Source: an uncultured Marinobacter sp. (lineage in GTDB: Bacteria > Pseudomonadota > Gammaproteobacteria > Pseudomonadales > Oleiphilaceae). From it: DNA of 64,000 bases. The stretch lies in assembly GCF_947488835.1 (NCBI RefSeq), contig NZ_CANLBK010000002.1:248001-312000 (forward strand). Direction: 5' to 3'. Below the pieces are notes generated by a model that saw nothing but the letters and a program-made list of their open reading frames with translations, was not told where the DNA came from and did not search any database. The translations under genes were made by a program, and so were the position numbers. Shown here piece after piece: positions 1 through 8,383 of this stretch (position 1 is its first letter; every line of letters begins with the position of its first letter).

Positions 1-118
1 AGTGGCGGAACAGGAATATGTTGAAGATTGTCAGGTATGCTGTCAGCCCATTCTATTGCGTGTGGTTTTCGATGATAATCTTACCCCGCACGTAGAGGCC
101 CGGGCCGAAAACGAGTAG
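1..118 (+). CDS. CPXCG motif-containing cysteine-rich protein, C-terminal part
   Basis: The window opens inside a reading frame that starts before base 1 and stops at TAG 116-118. The 38 visible residues contain YVEDCQVCCQPI, followed by a short acidic strand ending in ENE. This matches the C-terminal half of the small CPXCG cysteine-rich proteins, in which an N-terminal CPxCG pair and this CxxCC cluster are thought to form a zinc site. The N-terminal CPxCG pair lies outside the window, so the family call rests on the tail alone. No function is established for the family that I can state. It is followed on the same strand by the YceB-like lipoprotein after about 95 bases. Confidence 0.7.
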   Translation, partial: VAEQEYVEDCQVCCQPILLRVVFDDNLTPHVEARAENE

Positions 119-212
119 TAAACCCCGGATTCTGACCGATCATTAATCTGCCAATCTTGTCTCGCCTCCCATGCTGCCGCAGGATAGGGGGTCAATCCAC
201 GGAGATTAAACG

Positions 213-785
213 ATGAAATATACACGCCTTAATGGCCTTTGGGGCTTAATGTTGCTGGCTTTTGCTCTGACGAGTGGCTGTGCCAGCATGTCCCCTTATG
301 CAATATCGGAAGGTGAGCTTGAGCGGCATCTGCAGGATGTTGTGAGCGATTTTGACCGCACGCAGTTAAAGAATGGCTCTCCGCTTAGCATGAGCCTTAG
401 TGGTGCCGACATTACCCTGGGGCCAGATGGTCGCGATGTGGCAGTGATAGACCTGAAGGGGCAGGTGGCTCTGAATGCTTTTCTGGCCAAACTTCCGGTT
501 GATATCGCCCTGAAAGTGGAAGGCGCCCCGGTCTATGACAGCAAGGAAAAAGCCATCTATATTCGCAGAATCAAGTTGCTTGAAAGCAGCATTGATTCCG
601 GCTTTTTCAAGGGTGATCTTGCGCCCGTTACCGACACCGTGATGGGCGTTGTGGCCCAAATGCTGGAAACCATGCCGGTATATCGTCTGGACGAAACCAA
701 CATGGCCCAGCGTATGTTTGGAATGGTGCCTATGGATGTTCGGGTAGCGCCCGGGCGCCTTGAATTTGTAATGGCTGACAAGTAA
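213..785 (+). CDS. YceB-like lipoprotein (DUF1439)
   Basis: A 190-residue exported lipoprotein. Residues 1-23 form a signal peptide ending in a lipobox (LTSGC), so the protein should be lipid-anchored after cleavage before Cys23. The mature part has the alternating beta pattern and the 'DITLGPDGRDVAVIDLKG' type strands of DUF1439 (YceB of E. coli), a family with a tubular lipid-binding-like fold and no proven role. GGAG sits 8-9 bases before the ATG. It converges on the dehydrogenase at 843-1997, with a strong hairpin between them. The family call is from overall pattern and the lipobox. Confidence 0.75.
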   Translation: MKYTRLNGLWGLMLLAFALTSGCASMSPYAISEGELERHLQDVVSDFDRTQLKNGSPLSMSLSGADITLGPDGRDVAVIDLKGQVALNAFLAKLPVDIALKVEGAPVYDSKEKAIYIRRIKLLESSIDSGFFKGDLAPVTDTVMGVVAQMLETMPVYRLDETNMAQRMFGMVPMDVRVAPGRLEFVMADK

Positions 786-800
786 GCAATATTTAGTGGA

Positions 801-832
801 CCAGAGCCAGGTGCTGGTTTCTGGCTCTGGTT
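801..832. terminator. Hairpin between convergent genes
   Basis: A perfect 10-bp inverted repeat, CCAGAGCCAG (801-810) and CTGGCTCTGG (821-830), encloses a 10-base loop and lies between the stops of two convergent genes. It probably ends transcription from both sides. There is no long T run. Confidence 0.6.
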
Positions 833-842
833 CAGCGGTCGG

Positions 843-1997
843 TCAGGCTGACAGGCGTTGGCAGATTGCCTCTCCGATCTCGCTGGTTCCCCTCCGTGCA
901 CCCGCATTTTCAGCCAGATCCGCCGCTACCGCGTCAAAAAGTTCCTTACCAGCTACTGCCATCACCGGATCTTTCCGGCCAAACCATTCCAGCATTCGTG
1001 CTGCGGTGAACAGCATGGCGGTTGGGTCTGCCAAGCCTTGGCCAGCGATGTCTGGGGCGCTGCCATGGGTTGGCTCGAACATGGATGGCATGTCCGGGTC
1101 TGTTGGATTCAGGTTGCAAGAGGGCGCAACCCCCATCCCGCCTGAGAGCACGGCAGCTAAATCCGTAAGAATATCCCCTTGCAGGTTGCTCGCTACCACC
1201 ACATCGAAGGCCCAAGGGCTCTGTACAAACTTCATGCAGGCCGCGTCTACCAGTTCATGGTGGGTGGCTACATCCGGATAGTCTTTGCTGATTTCGTCGA
1301 AAGCTTCAGTGTACATATCGCCCCAATAGCGTAGGGCATTACGTTTAGTAATCAGGCATACCTGGCTTTCACAAGTGTCGCCATCCAGGGTGCGGAACTC
1401 TCTGGTACGACCTTCATTCGACCGTTCAGTCGCTCGGGCGCGGGCTTGCTCAAATCCATAGCGAATGATGCGATTGGTAGCCTTGCGCGTAAACACCTCC
1501 AATTGTGTCGCAATCTCATCCTCAGTGCCCTGACGCAAACGTCCACCCTGGCTCACGTACTCACCTTCAGAGTTCTCCCGAATCACCAGCATGTCTATGT
1601 CTTTTGCGCGCTCATCGGCGAGGTATTGGCGGGCACCGGGTAGCAGCCGGGCAGGGCGCTCGCACACCCATTGGTCAAAACCTTTGCGCATTTCCAGCAG
1701 AGGTGCCAGTGAAACGCTGTCGGTCAAAAGGTAGCGATTCGGGTCGTCCAGAGGCCCTGGATCACCCAGGGCGCCAAGCAGAATGGCATCGTAAGCTTTG
1801 AGCTGGGCTAAAGCATCCGCTGGCATGGATTCGCCATGTGCTTGGTGCCAAGCGTGAGAAGGCCATGGAAACTCATCCCATTCAAGGCTGAGGTTGTGCT
1901 TGGTGCGCAGGGTTTCCAGGCAGCGTATGGCTTCCCCCACAACCTCCGGGCCAATGCCGTCGCCCGGTGTCACTGCAATGCGGGTAGTCTGGGCCAT
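843..1997 (-). CDS. Isocitrate/isopropylmalate-family dehydrogenase (tartrate/D-malate type)
   Basis: A 384-residue NAD-dependent beta-decarboxylating dehydrogenase. The N-terminus TRIAVTPGDGIGPEVV is the family start. RENSEGEY near residue 140 is the form found in tartrate and D-malate dehydrogenases (TtuC/DmlA) rather than in LeuB. The family signature with GDILTDLAAVLSGGMGVAPS lies near residue 275, and FEPTHGSAPDIAGQG follows. The expected reaction is oxidation and decarboxylation of a 2-hydroxy acid such as D-malate or tartrate. Substrate cannot be fixed from sequence. No leuC/leuD genes are nearby, which argues against leucine synthesis. It is transcribed away from the small membrane protein at 2181. 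Confidence 0.85.
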   Translation of the reverse strand: MAQTTRIAVTPGDGIGPEVVGEAIRCLETLRTKHNLSLEWDEFPWPSHAWHQAHGESMPADALAQLKAYDAILLGALGDPGPLDDPNRYLLTDSVSLAPLLEMRKGFDQWVCERPARLLPGARQYLADERAKDIDMLVIRENSEGEYVSQGGRLRQGTEDEIATQLEVFTRKATNRIIRYGFEQARARATERSNEGRTREFRTLDGDTCESQVCLITKRNALRYWGDMYTEAFDEISKDYPDVATHHELVDAACMKFVQSPWAFDVVVASNLQGDILTDLAAVLSGGMGVAPSCNLNPTDPDMPSMFEPTHGSAPDIAGQGLADPTAMLFTAARMLEWFGRKDPVMAVAGKELFDAVAADLAENAGARRGTSEIGEAICQRLSA

Positions 1998-2091
1998 TTT
2001 GGAGACTCCTTTTCAAATTGACTCGTATGGATAACCAACCCAGTTTAGTCAGGGAAACCGGGGTTGCCACCAGTGAGGGAAATAAACCCCT

Positions 2092-2120
2092 TTTACCCGC
2101 CCGCAGCCCGACGCTATAGT
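2092..2120 (+). promoter_or_regulatory. Sigma-70-type promoter for the small membrane protein
   Basis: TTTACC at 2092-2097 and TATAGT at 2115-2120 are separated by exactly 17 bases, giving a good -35/-10 pair. Transcription would begin near 2127. That is downstream of the in-frame ATG at 2064, so the upstream start cannot be used from this promoter, and it supports the TTG start at 2181. Confidence 0.55.
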
Positions 2121-2180
2121 GTGTCCGCAATTGGCGCATTCGCGCTTTTTATTGGTTCCATCTACTACAGGACGGCAACT

Positions 2181-2537
2181 TTGCTTTACCGACTTCTTAC
2201 CATAATTGGCGGCTTGGTATTTGTGGCGGCGCTCTTCGCGCTGGTATGGTTTTTCTGCAAGAAGTTTCTGCAGCGTCAGGGCGTTACTGAGAACCTTTCA
2301 GATCGCACTACCGAACTCGCCACATGGACCTTTGCGGGCATCAGTATTGGGATGGTATTTGCGGTGGTTGGGGCATTTGTACTCGGCCCCTGGGCGTTCT
2401 ATCGCACCCTGCGAGGGCATGGCGTGGCTATTTCCGATGGCGCGGCCATTTGGTGGGGGTTTGGCATAGTGTTGGCGTCCCTGGGTATTACTGCCGTTGG
2501 CTTCTTCGGCTTTCTGATGGCCGTAGGGGCTTACTGA
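2181..2537 (+). CDS. Small integral membrane protein, unknown
   Basis: I do not recognise this 118-residue protein. It has three strongly hydrophobic stretches, near residues 5-27, 50-72 and 90-115, separated by a basic cytoplasmic-looking loop with KKFLQRQ. I chose the TTG at 2181 because AGGA lies about 9 bases upstream and a promoter sits at 2092-2120. An ATG at 2064 in the same frame would add 39 residues of poor quality and lies upstream of that promoter. The 3' end overlaps the end of the convergent LysR gene by 7 bases. The neighbours give no hint of function. Confidence 0.6.
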   Translation: MLYRLLTIIGGLVFVAALFALVWFFCKKFLQRQGVTENLSDRTTELATWTFAGISIGMVFAVVGAFVLGPWAFYRTLRGHGVAISDGAAIWWGFGIVLASLGITAVGFFGFLMAVGAY

Positions 2538-3430
2538 ATTGCCTTGAGCTGTTCCCGAAACCAGATAAGCGCCGGCTCCTGACCGTAGGCTGTGTGCCAG
2601 TATAGGTGCACATCGACTGAGGGCAGGTCGGCTGGCGGGTTCATGATGGTGATATTTGCCCGCTCTGAAATGATCTGGGCGTAGGTTTCAGGCATGGTTA
2701 GCAACAAGTCTGTTTGTTCCACTACTCGACAGGCGGCGTAATAGTGCTGACAGCGCAGGCGGATACTGCGTTGAACTCCGAGCCTTGAGAGCTCAAAGTC
2801 CTCAATTCCCGGCCCTTCTGCGCGCGATGAAACCAGTACGTGACGCGCAGAAAGGTATCCCTCCATATCCAGTGTGTTTGCTGCAAGCGGGTGGCCTTCC
2901 CGCACCAGGACCACAAGCCTGTCCTGCCTGAGAAGTTCATGGGACGTTTGGTTGCTGACTGGCAGCAAAACATCCACAGCAAAGTCCAGTTTGCCTGCAG
3001 CCAGTTGTGTTTCCATATCCCGCCGGGGAATGCGCTTACTGGCTATTTCCAGCTCAGGATAGGGGTTTAGCCGTTGCATCAGTGGCGGCAGAAACGTTGA
3101 TTCCAGAACATCCCTCAACCCCAAAGAATAGGTTTTACGCTGGTTTGCCGGGTCAAACGCATGGAATTGGTTCACTGCACCCTGAATCTGGGTAAGCCCC
3201 GGCTTCATGGATTCCAGAAAACGCCGCGCCAGAGGTGTAGGCACCATCTGGTTGCCCTGGCGGGTGAACAGCGGGTCGTCAAAATGTTCTCGCAATCGAG
3301 ACAGTGAATGACTGACGGCGGGCTGGGTAAGGTGTAACGCCTTCGCTGCCCGGGTAAGGCTGCCTTCCCGGTAAATCGTGTCAAATACATGCAGCAGGTT
3401 GAGATCCAGACGATTCCCGGCCATAGTCAT
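2531..3430 (-). CDS. LysR-family transcriptional regulator
   Basis: A 299-residue LysR regulator. The N-terminal winged helix-turn-helix (about residues 8-65) has the typical LNLLHVFDTIYREGSLTRAA and LTQPAVSHSLSRL pattern, and the rest is the substrate-binding-like effector domain. An ATG six bases further in is also possible. It is divergent from the acyl-CoA dehydrogenase operon starting at 3592, with a 161-base gap holding an inverted repeat next to its start. It is therefore the likely regulator of that operon, with an acyl-CoA or hydroxy acid as a plausible inducer. The regulatory link is inference from position. Confidence 0.9.
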   Translation of the reverse strand: MTMAGNRLDLNLLHVFDTIYREGSLTRAAKALHLTQPAVSHSLSRLREHFDDPLFTRQGNQMVPTPLARRFLESMKPGLTQIQGAVNQFHAFDPANQRKTYSLGLRDVLESTFLPPLMQRLNPYPELEIASKRIPRRDMETQLAAGKLDFAVDVLLPVSNQTSHELLRQDRLVVLVREGHPLAANTLDMEGYLSARHVLVSSRAEGPGIEDFELSRLGVQRSIRLRCQHYYAACRVVEQTDLLLTMPETYAQIISERANITIMNPPADLPSVDVHLYWHTAYGQEPALIWFREQLKAIQ

Positions 3431-3448
3431 TAATCTCTATGCAGATTA
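3431..3448. promoter_or_regulatory. Candidate LysR operator
   Basis: TAATC (3431-3435) and GATTA (3444-3448) form a perfect 5-bp inverted repeat around 8 bases, directly next to the LysR start codon and facing the divergent catabolic operon. Size and position fit a LysR-type recognition site. Confidence 0.4.
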
Positions 3449-3591
3449 GTTTGGTTAATAGTAAACGATAAGAATAATTCAGTCGCGTAATAGTTTGAGC
3501 AACTCTAGACTGGTTTCATCGTGCTTATATTCATCGCACCGTTTGCTAGTCTATCTAATAGATGTTGTTCAATTTCTGAGAGGGTTCGGCA

Positions 3592-4803
3592 ATGGATTTC
3601 AGTATCTCCGAGAAGGGTCAGGATTATCTCGAGCGTGTTAAAGCGTTTATGGCAGAAGAGATTTTCCCGATAGAGGTTCAGTACCAGAAGGAATTGGCGT
3701 CTCTTGAAAATCGCTGGGTTGTACTGCCAATCATCAAAGAGTTGAAGGAAAAGGCCAAAGCTCAAGGTCTCTGGAACATGTTCTTCCCTGATGAAAAGCA
3801 CGGGTGCGGCTTGCTCAACTCCGATTACGCTCTGATTGCAGAAGAAACCGGCCGCAGCTTTATTGCGCCCGAAATTTTCAATTGCAACGCGCCCGACACC
3901 GGCAACATGGAAGTGCTCATTCACTACGGCTCCGAAGAGCAGAAAGCTGAATGGCTGCCACGCTTGCTTAGCGGCGAAATCCGCTCTGCCTTCTGCATGA
4001 CCGAACCTGCAGTAGCCTCCTCAGACGCCACCACTATGGAAGCAACAGCCGTAGTGGAAGGGGATGAAGTTGTGCTGAACGGCCGTAAGTGGTGGAGCAC
4101 GGGTGTTGGCCACCCGGACTGCAAAGTTGCTATTTTCATGGGATTGTCAGATCCAGATGCCCACAAACACCGCCGCCACTCCATGGTGCTGGTTCCAATG
4201 GATGCACCAGGTGTAACCATTGAGCGCATGCTCCCAGTATTCGGTGAATATGACGAACCCTACGGTCACGGTCAGGTGCTGTTCGAAAACGTTCGCCTAC
4301 CCAAGAGCGCCTTCATCGCAGGCCCCGGACGCGGTTTCGAGATTGCCCAAGGCCGCCTTGGACCTGGCCGAGTACACCACTGCATGCGCGCAATCGGCGC
4401 GGCAGAGCGCACGCTCGAGCTTTTGGTTAAACGGTCACTAAGCCGCGAAGCCTTTGGGCGCCCCTTGGCCAAGCTGGGTGGTAATCCGGATATTATTGCC
4501 AATGCCCGCATGTCCATTGAACAGGCGCGCTTGCTGACCCTGAAATGCGCCTGGGCACTGGATACCAAAGGCATTGCTGGAGCCATTCAGGAAGTCGCCA
4601 TGATCAAAGCGGTGATTCCAAACATGCTGCAAACCATTGTTGATCAGGCTATTCAGATTCACGGCGGTGCGGGTGTGAGCGACGACGACTTCCCACTGAC
4701 CCAATTGTTTGCCTACGCTCGGGTATTGCGTTTGGCTGATGGTCCGGATGAAGTTCATCGCGCAACAGTTGCGCGCATCGAGTTGCGCAAGTATAAAAAT
4801 TGA
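3592..4803 (+). CDS. Acyl-CoA dehydrogenase, ACAD10/11 type
   Basis: A 403-residue FAD-dependent acyl-CoA dehydrogenase. Segments APDTGNMEVL, CMTEPAVASSDAT, HSMVLVPMDAPGV, GRLGPGRVHHCMR and VLRLADGPDEVH match the dehydrogenase domain of mammalian ACAD11 much better than ordinary beta-oxidation enzymes. In the last motif an Asp occupies the place of the usual catalytic Glu of LEGTxE, as is typical of the ACAD10/11 group. In that group the enzyme works with an APH-like kinase to remove a phosphorylated 4-hydroxy group and give an enoyl-CoA. The kinase is a separate gene here, at 5842. It is the first gene of the operon and is divergent from a LysR regulator. Confidence 0.9.
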   Translation: MDFSISEKGQDYLERVKAFMAEEIFPIEVQYQKELASLENRWVVLPIIKELKEKAKAQGLWNMFFPDEKHGCGLLNSDYALIAEETGRSFIAPEIFNCNAPDTGNMEVLIHYGSEEQKAEWLPRLLSGEIRSAFCMTEPAVASSDATTMEATAVVEGDEVVLNGRKWWSTGVGHPDCKVAIFMGLSDPDAHKHRRHSMVLVPMDAPGVTIERMLPVFGEYDEPYGHGQVLFENVRLPKSAFIAGPGRGFEIAQGRLGPGRVHHCMRAIGAAERTLELLVKRSLSREAFGRPLAKLGGNPDIIANARMSIEQARLLTLKCAWALDTKGIAGAIQEVAMIKAVIPNMLQTIVDQAIQIHGGAGVSDDDFPLTQLFAYARVLRLADGPDEVHRATVARIELRKYKN

Positions 4804-4825
4804 TGATCTAGCGCCAATGATGAGA

Positions 4826-4936
4826 GGAGCCGGTGGGGAGGGAGCTTCTGAAACTGTGCGAAGCCATGGATGGCGGAGCCAAGCCTACATGGAAGTATTC
4901 ACGGCGTGTTTCAGAAGCTCCCTCCCCGCTGGCTCC
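4826..4936. repeat. Long imperfect inverted repeat (Marinobacter-like dispersed element)
   Basis: Two 29-base arms, 4826-4854 and 4908-4936, are complementary at 27 of 29 positions and enclose 53 bases that contain further small palindromes (CCATGGATGG). The outer flanks ATGAGAG and CTCTCAT also pair. It lies in the 185-base gap between the acyl-CoA dehydrogenase and the SDR. I remember similar elements with the CTTCTGAAAC arm in Marinobacter intergenic regions. It could act as a terminator or mRNA-stabilising hairpin inside the operon. Confidence 0.7.
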
Positions 4937-4988
4937 GTCGTACTCTCATAGTTGACGTTTTTTTAAACAACAAACCACGGACAAACCC

Positions 4989-5810
4989 ATGACACAAAGA
5001 GTATTCGTAACAGGCGGCGCAAGCGGCCTAGGCCGGGCCATTGCACTGCGTTATGCCAGAGAAGGCGCCAAGGTCTGTATCGGTGACATCAATCCCGAAC
5101 AGGGCGTAGGTGTTGAGCAGGAAATTAACAATGCCGGCGGCGAAGGCTACTTTGTTGAGTGTGACGTTCGGCGCCTGACAGATCTCGAAAAAATCTGCGC
5201 CGATCTCACCGAGAAGTGGGGGGGCGTGGACGTAGTGGTGAATAACGCCGGTGTGGCCTCTGCTGGGTCCATTGAAGACACCACCATGGCCGACTGGGAA
5301 TGGATCATCGACATCAACGTACTGGGTGTTGTGCGCGGCTGTAAGGCGTTCACGCCGCAGTTCAAAAAGCAGGGCTCAGGAACCTTCGTAAACATCGCCT
5401 CCATGGCAGGCCTCATGCTTGCGCCACTAATGGACAGCTACAATGTATCCAAGGCCGGTGTCATTGCGCTGTCCGAAACCTTGCGACAGGAACTGCGAGC
5501 TGACGGCATTCACGTAAGTTGTGTATGCCCGGCATTTTTCCAGACCAACCTCACGCAAAGCATGCGATCAGACATTCCCGGCATTCAGCAAAACGTGAAC
5601 AAACTGATGAAGCGCTCCACAATTACGGCCGATCAGGTTGCCGACGATATAGTACGCTCGGTCAAGAAAAATGACTTCTGGGTGCTTCCCCACGTGAAAG
5701 AGCGTCGCTTGTGGATACTCAAACGCTATGCACCAGCGGTGTTCGACAAGCTGATGTATGAAGAGAGCAAGCGCTGGATGAAGAAGATGGGCAATAAGGC
5801 CAAAGCCTGA
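4989..5810 (+). CDS. SDR family oxidoreductase
   Basis: A 273-residue short-chain dehydrogenase. It has the dinucleotide motif TGGASGLG near residue 8, the NNAG motif near residue 90, and the catalytic Ser, Tyr and Lys (IASMAGL, then SYNVSKAG). Acidic residue D37 after the second strand (GDINPEQ) favours NAD over NADP. The C-terminal 50 residues are basic and extended, typical of SDRs acting on lipid-like substrates. It is in the same-strand series from the acyl-CoA dehydrogenase to the second SDR, so it probably oxidises or reduces a hydroxy/keto acyl intermediate of that pathway. Substrate is unknown. Confidence 0.88.
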   Translation: MTQRVFVTGGASGLGRAIALRYAREGAKVCIGDINPEQGVGVEQEINNAGGEGYFVECDVRRLTDLEKICADLTEKWGGVDVVVNNAGVASAGSIEDTTMADWEWIIDINVLGVVRGCKAFTPQFKKQGSGTFVNIASMAGLMLAPLMDSYNVSKAGVIALSETLRQELRADGIHVSCVCPAFFQTNLTQSMRSDIPGIQQNVNKLMKRSTITADQVADDIVRSVKKNDFWVLPHVKERRLWILKRYAPAVFDKLMYEESKRWMKKMGNKAKA

Positions 5811-5841
5811 TTAGCCCACGGGAACAAAAGGAGAGCAATGA

Positions 5842-6906
5842 ATGACCCAGATTGACCAGGCAGCAGATATCCGCGAAGGCGAAGAGCTGGATCTATCCGC
5901 AGTAGATCGCTTCATGAAAGGTGCCATTCCGGATCTGACCGGCGAGCCAGTTATCCGCCAATACCCGGGCGGTGCTTCCAACCTGACCTATCAGGTGGAC
6001 TACGGCGACCGTTCATTTGTGCTGCGTCGCCCACCCTTCGGCAAAATTGCCAAATCTGCCCACGACATGCTGCGTGAAGCCAGAGTGATGCAGGCGCTGA
6101 AGCCTGTGTACCCTTATGTGCCCAACATCATTGCCATTTGCGACGATCACGATGTGTTGGGTTGCGATTTTTACGTGATGGAGCGCCTGAAAGGCATCAT
6201 TCTGCGCCAGGATTTCCCCAAAGATCTTGAAATGGATGAAGCCGACACCCGCAAGCTCTGCCTGAGCGTCATCGACAAAATGGTGGACTTGCATCGTGTT
6301 GACGCCAAAGCCGCAGGCCTTGATTCGCTAGGCAAGGGCGAGGGTTATGTGCAACGTCAGATTGGCGGCTGGAGCGATCGTTTCCGCAAGGCCCGTACAG
6401 ACGATGTTGGCGATTTTGAGGAAGTGATGGCCTGGCTCAATGAAAAAATGCCAAACGATGTGGCCCAGGTTGTTATTCACAACGACTACCGCTTCGACAA
6501 CGTTGTGCTCAACCCGGACAACCCCTTTGAGGTGATCGGGGTGCTGGATTGGGAAATGGCCACCATTGGTGATCCGCTGATGGATCTGGGCAATACGCTC
6601 GCCTACTGGATAGAAGCGGATGACGATGAATCCTTCAAGATGCTGCGTCGCCAACCTACGCACCGCCCCGGAATGCTGACCCGCAAGGAAGTGGTTGAGT
6701 ACTACATGGAGAAGTCCGGCTTCCGGGCCGATAATTTCGATTTTTATGAGATCTATGGGTTGTTCCGTTTGGCGGTGATCGTGCAGCAGATCTACTACCG
6801 CTTCTATCACGGCCAAACCAGCGACAAGCGTTTTGCCATATTCGGCCACGCAGCCAACAGTCTGGAGAAACGCTGTAAGCGTTTGATCGCAGAGAGCTCT
6901 CTGTAA
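5842..6906 (+). CDS. APH-like phosphotransferase (ACAD10/11 kinase-domain homologue)
   Basis: A 354-residue kinase-fold protein of the aminoglycoside phosphotransferase family. Near the N-terminus IRQYPGGASNLTYQV forms the nucleotide loop. VIHNDYRFDNVV near residue 212 is the Brenner-type catalytic loop (H-N-D...N), and VLDWEMATIGDPLMDLG gives the metal-binding Asp. This combination is the one found in ACAD10/ACAD11 and in LvaA of levulinate catabolism, where the 4-hydroxyl of a hydroxyacyl-CoA is phosphorylated. Antibiotic resistance is unlikely given the operon. A strong AGGAG lies 8 bases before ATG 5842, and the stop overlaps the next start. Confidence 0.88.
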   Translation: MTQIDQAADIREGEELDLSAVDRFMKGAIPDLTGEPVIRQYPGGASNLTYQVDYGDRSFVLRRPPFGKIAKSAHDMLREARVMQALKPVYPYVPNIIAICDDHDVLGCDFYVMERLKGIILRQDFPKDLEMDEADTRKLCLSVIDKMVDLHRVDAKAAGLDSLGKGEGYVQRQIGGWSDRFRKARTDDVGDFEEVMAWLNEKMPNDVAQVVIHNDYRFDNVVLNPDNPFEVIGVLDWEMATIGDPLMDLGNTLAYWIEADDDESFKMLRRQPTHRPGMLTRKEVVEYYMEKSGFRADNFDFYEIYGLFRLAVIVQQIYYRFYHGQTSDKRFAIFGHAANSLEKRCKRLIAESSL

Positions 6907-7595
6907 TGGCTACGGTTTACCTTGTACGCCATGGCCAGGCCAGTTTTGGTAAAGAAAACTACGATCAGCTTTCCAAAAAAGGCTGGGAGCAGGGCAAGGT
7001 TCTCGGCCAGTGGATGGCCGATAAATTTGAACCTGCGGCGATTTTTGGCGGCGACTTGCAGCGGCACCGGGAAACCGTAGAAGCCATTGCAACCGGATAT
7101 GGTGCAGAGCTGCCGGACATGCAGGTTGCACTGGGCTTTAACGAGTTCGATCACGAGTCCATCGTAAACGCTTTCCGGCCAGAATGGCGTGATCGGCAGG
7201 TGATGGCTAAGGACCTTGCGGCTTCACCGAAACCCGCTGCGGCCTTTCAGAAGGCATTTGTTGAAGCCGTACGACGTTGGGCGTCCGGTAAGTACGATGC
7301 AGAATACGATGAGACCTGGGCGGAGTTCAAAGCCCGGGTTCTCTCCGCCTTTGATGAAATGATTGAGTATGCAGACGGCGGTGATGTTCTGGTGTCCACA
7401 TCCGGCGGCCCCATCGCCGTTATGTGCCAGCACCTTTTGAGCCTGAGCGACGAACGGACATTAGGGCTGAACGAAGTCATCGCCAACACCAGCGTTACCC
7501 GTGTGCTCTATTCCGCGGGGCGCCGCAGCCTGTCTGTGTTCAATAATTACAGCCACCTGGAAGCGGAAGACCCCGCCCTGGTGACCTTCCGATAA
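6906..7595 (+). CDS. Histidine phosphatase family protein
   Basis: A 229-residue phosphoglycerate-mutase-like phosphatase. YLVRHGQASFG at residues 5-15 carries the catalytic RHG, and STSGGPIAV near residue 163 stands where the second conserved motif of the superfamily would be. The usual second catalytic His (GHG) is not present in canonical form there, so activity should be treated with care. Its start overlaps the kinase stop (TAATG), indicating translational coupling. A phosphatase next to a hydroxyacyl-CoA kinase could remove mis-phosphorylated or dead-end products. That role is inference. Confidence 0.82.
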   Translation: MATVYLVRHGQASFGKENYDQLSKKGWEQGKVLGQWMADKFEPAAIFGGDLQRHRETVEAIATGYGAELPDMQVALGFNEFDHESIVNAFRPEWRDRQVMAKDLAASPKPAAAFQKAFVEAVRRWASGKYDAEYDETWAEFKARVLSAFDEMIEYADGGDVLVSTSGGPIAVMCQHLLSLSDERTLGLNEVIANTSVTRVLYSAGRRSLSVFNNYSHLEAEDPALVTFR

Positions 7596-7612
7596 CGAAT
7601 TGAGGTGAACCA

Positions 7613-8383
7613 ATGAGCAAGAAAGACCTGTTTGATCTGACCGGAAAAACGGCACTGATTACCGGTGCCAGCCGTGGCATTGGCGAGAGCATTGCTCGCA
7701 CACTGGCGGATTACGGCGCCCACGTGATTGTGACCAGCCGCAAGATTGACGGCTGTGAAGCTGTAGCGAGCAGCATTCGCGAAGCGGGTGGCAGTGCCGA
7801 AGCTTATGCCTGCCATATTGGTGAAATGGATCAGATTGAAGCGATCTGGGCGCACATCGAAAAAGAGCACGGCAAGCTGGATATTCTGGTGAACAACGCT
7901 GCAGCCAACCCGTACTTCGGCCCGGTTGAAGATACAGATCTGGGTGCCTTCCAGAAAACCGTCGACGTAAACATTCGCGGTTACTTCTTCATGTGTGCCC
8001 GTGGCGCGCAGTTAATGAAGAAGCACGGCGGTGGCTCGATTGTTAACGTGGCGTCTATTAACGGTGTGAATCCTGGCCACTATCAAGGCATTTATTCGAT
8101 TACCAAAGCGGCGGTAATCTCCATGACCAAATCCTTCGCGACCGAGTTGGGGCAGCAGAACGTTCGCGTTAATGCGCTCTTGCCTGGGCTCACAGATACA
8201 AAATTTGCCAGCGCGCTGACCACTAATGAAGCGATTAAAAAGCAGGCGATGGCACACATTCCTGTGAAGCGCATTGCCGACCCCGATGAGATGGCCGGCA
8301 CTGTGTTGTACCTGGCCTCAGGTGCATCCAGCTATACGACGGGTGCCTGCATTAATGTGGACGGTGGTTACTTAACAGTCTGA
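7613..8383 (+). CDS. SDR family oxidoreductase (second copy)
   Basis: A 256-residue short-chain dehydrogenase of the classical FabG/DHRS4 type. It has TGASRGIG near residue 18, NNAAANPYFGP near residue 94, the catalytic Ser in VASINGV, Tyr/Lys in YSITKAAV, and the C-terminal YTTGACINVDGGY. SRKIDGC after the second strand is compatible with NADP. It follows the histidine phosphatase after 17 bases and closes the operon. A 3-hydroxyacyl-CoA or 4-oxoacyl-CoA reductase/dehydrogenase role would fit, but the substrate is not readable. The stop is directly adjacent to the stop of the convergent lipoprotein gene. Confidence 0.88.
   Translation: MSKKDLFDLTGKTALITGASRGIGESIARTLADYGAHVIVTSRKIDGCEAVASSIREAGGSAEAYACHIGEMDQIEAIWAHIEKEHGKLDILVNNAAANPYFGPVEDTDLGAFQKTVDVNIRGYFFMCARGAQLMKKHGGGSIVNVASINGVNPGHYQGIYSITKAAVISMTKSFATELGQQNVRVNALLPGLTDTKFASALTTNEAIKKQAMAHIPVKRIADPDEMAGTVLYLASGASSYTTGACINVDGGYLTV

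Noticed and set aside
5842..6906. Aminoglycoside resistance gene
   Set aside because: The APH fold is present, but the operon with an ACAD11-type dehydrogenase and the motif forms fit a hydroxyacyl-CoA kinase.
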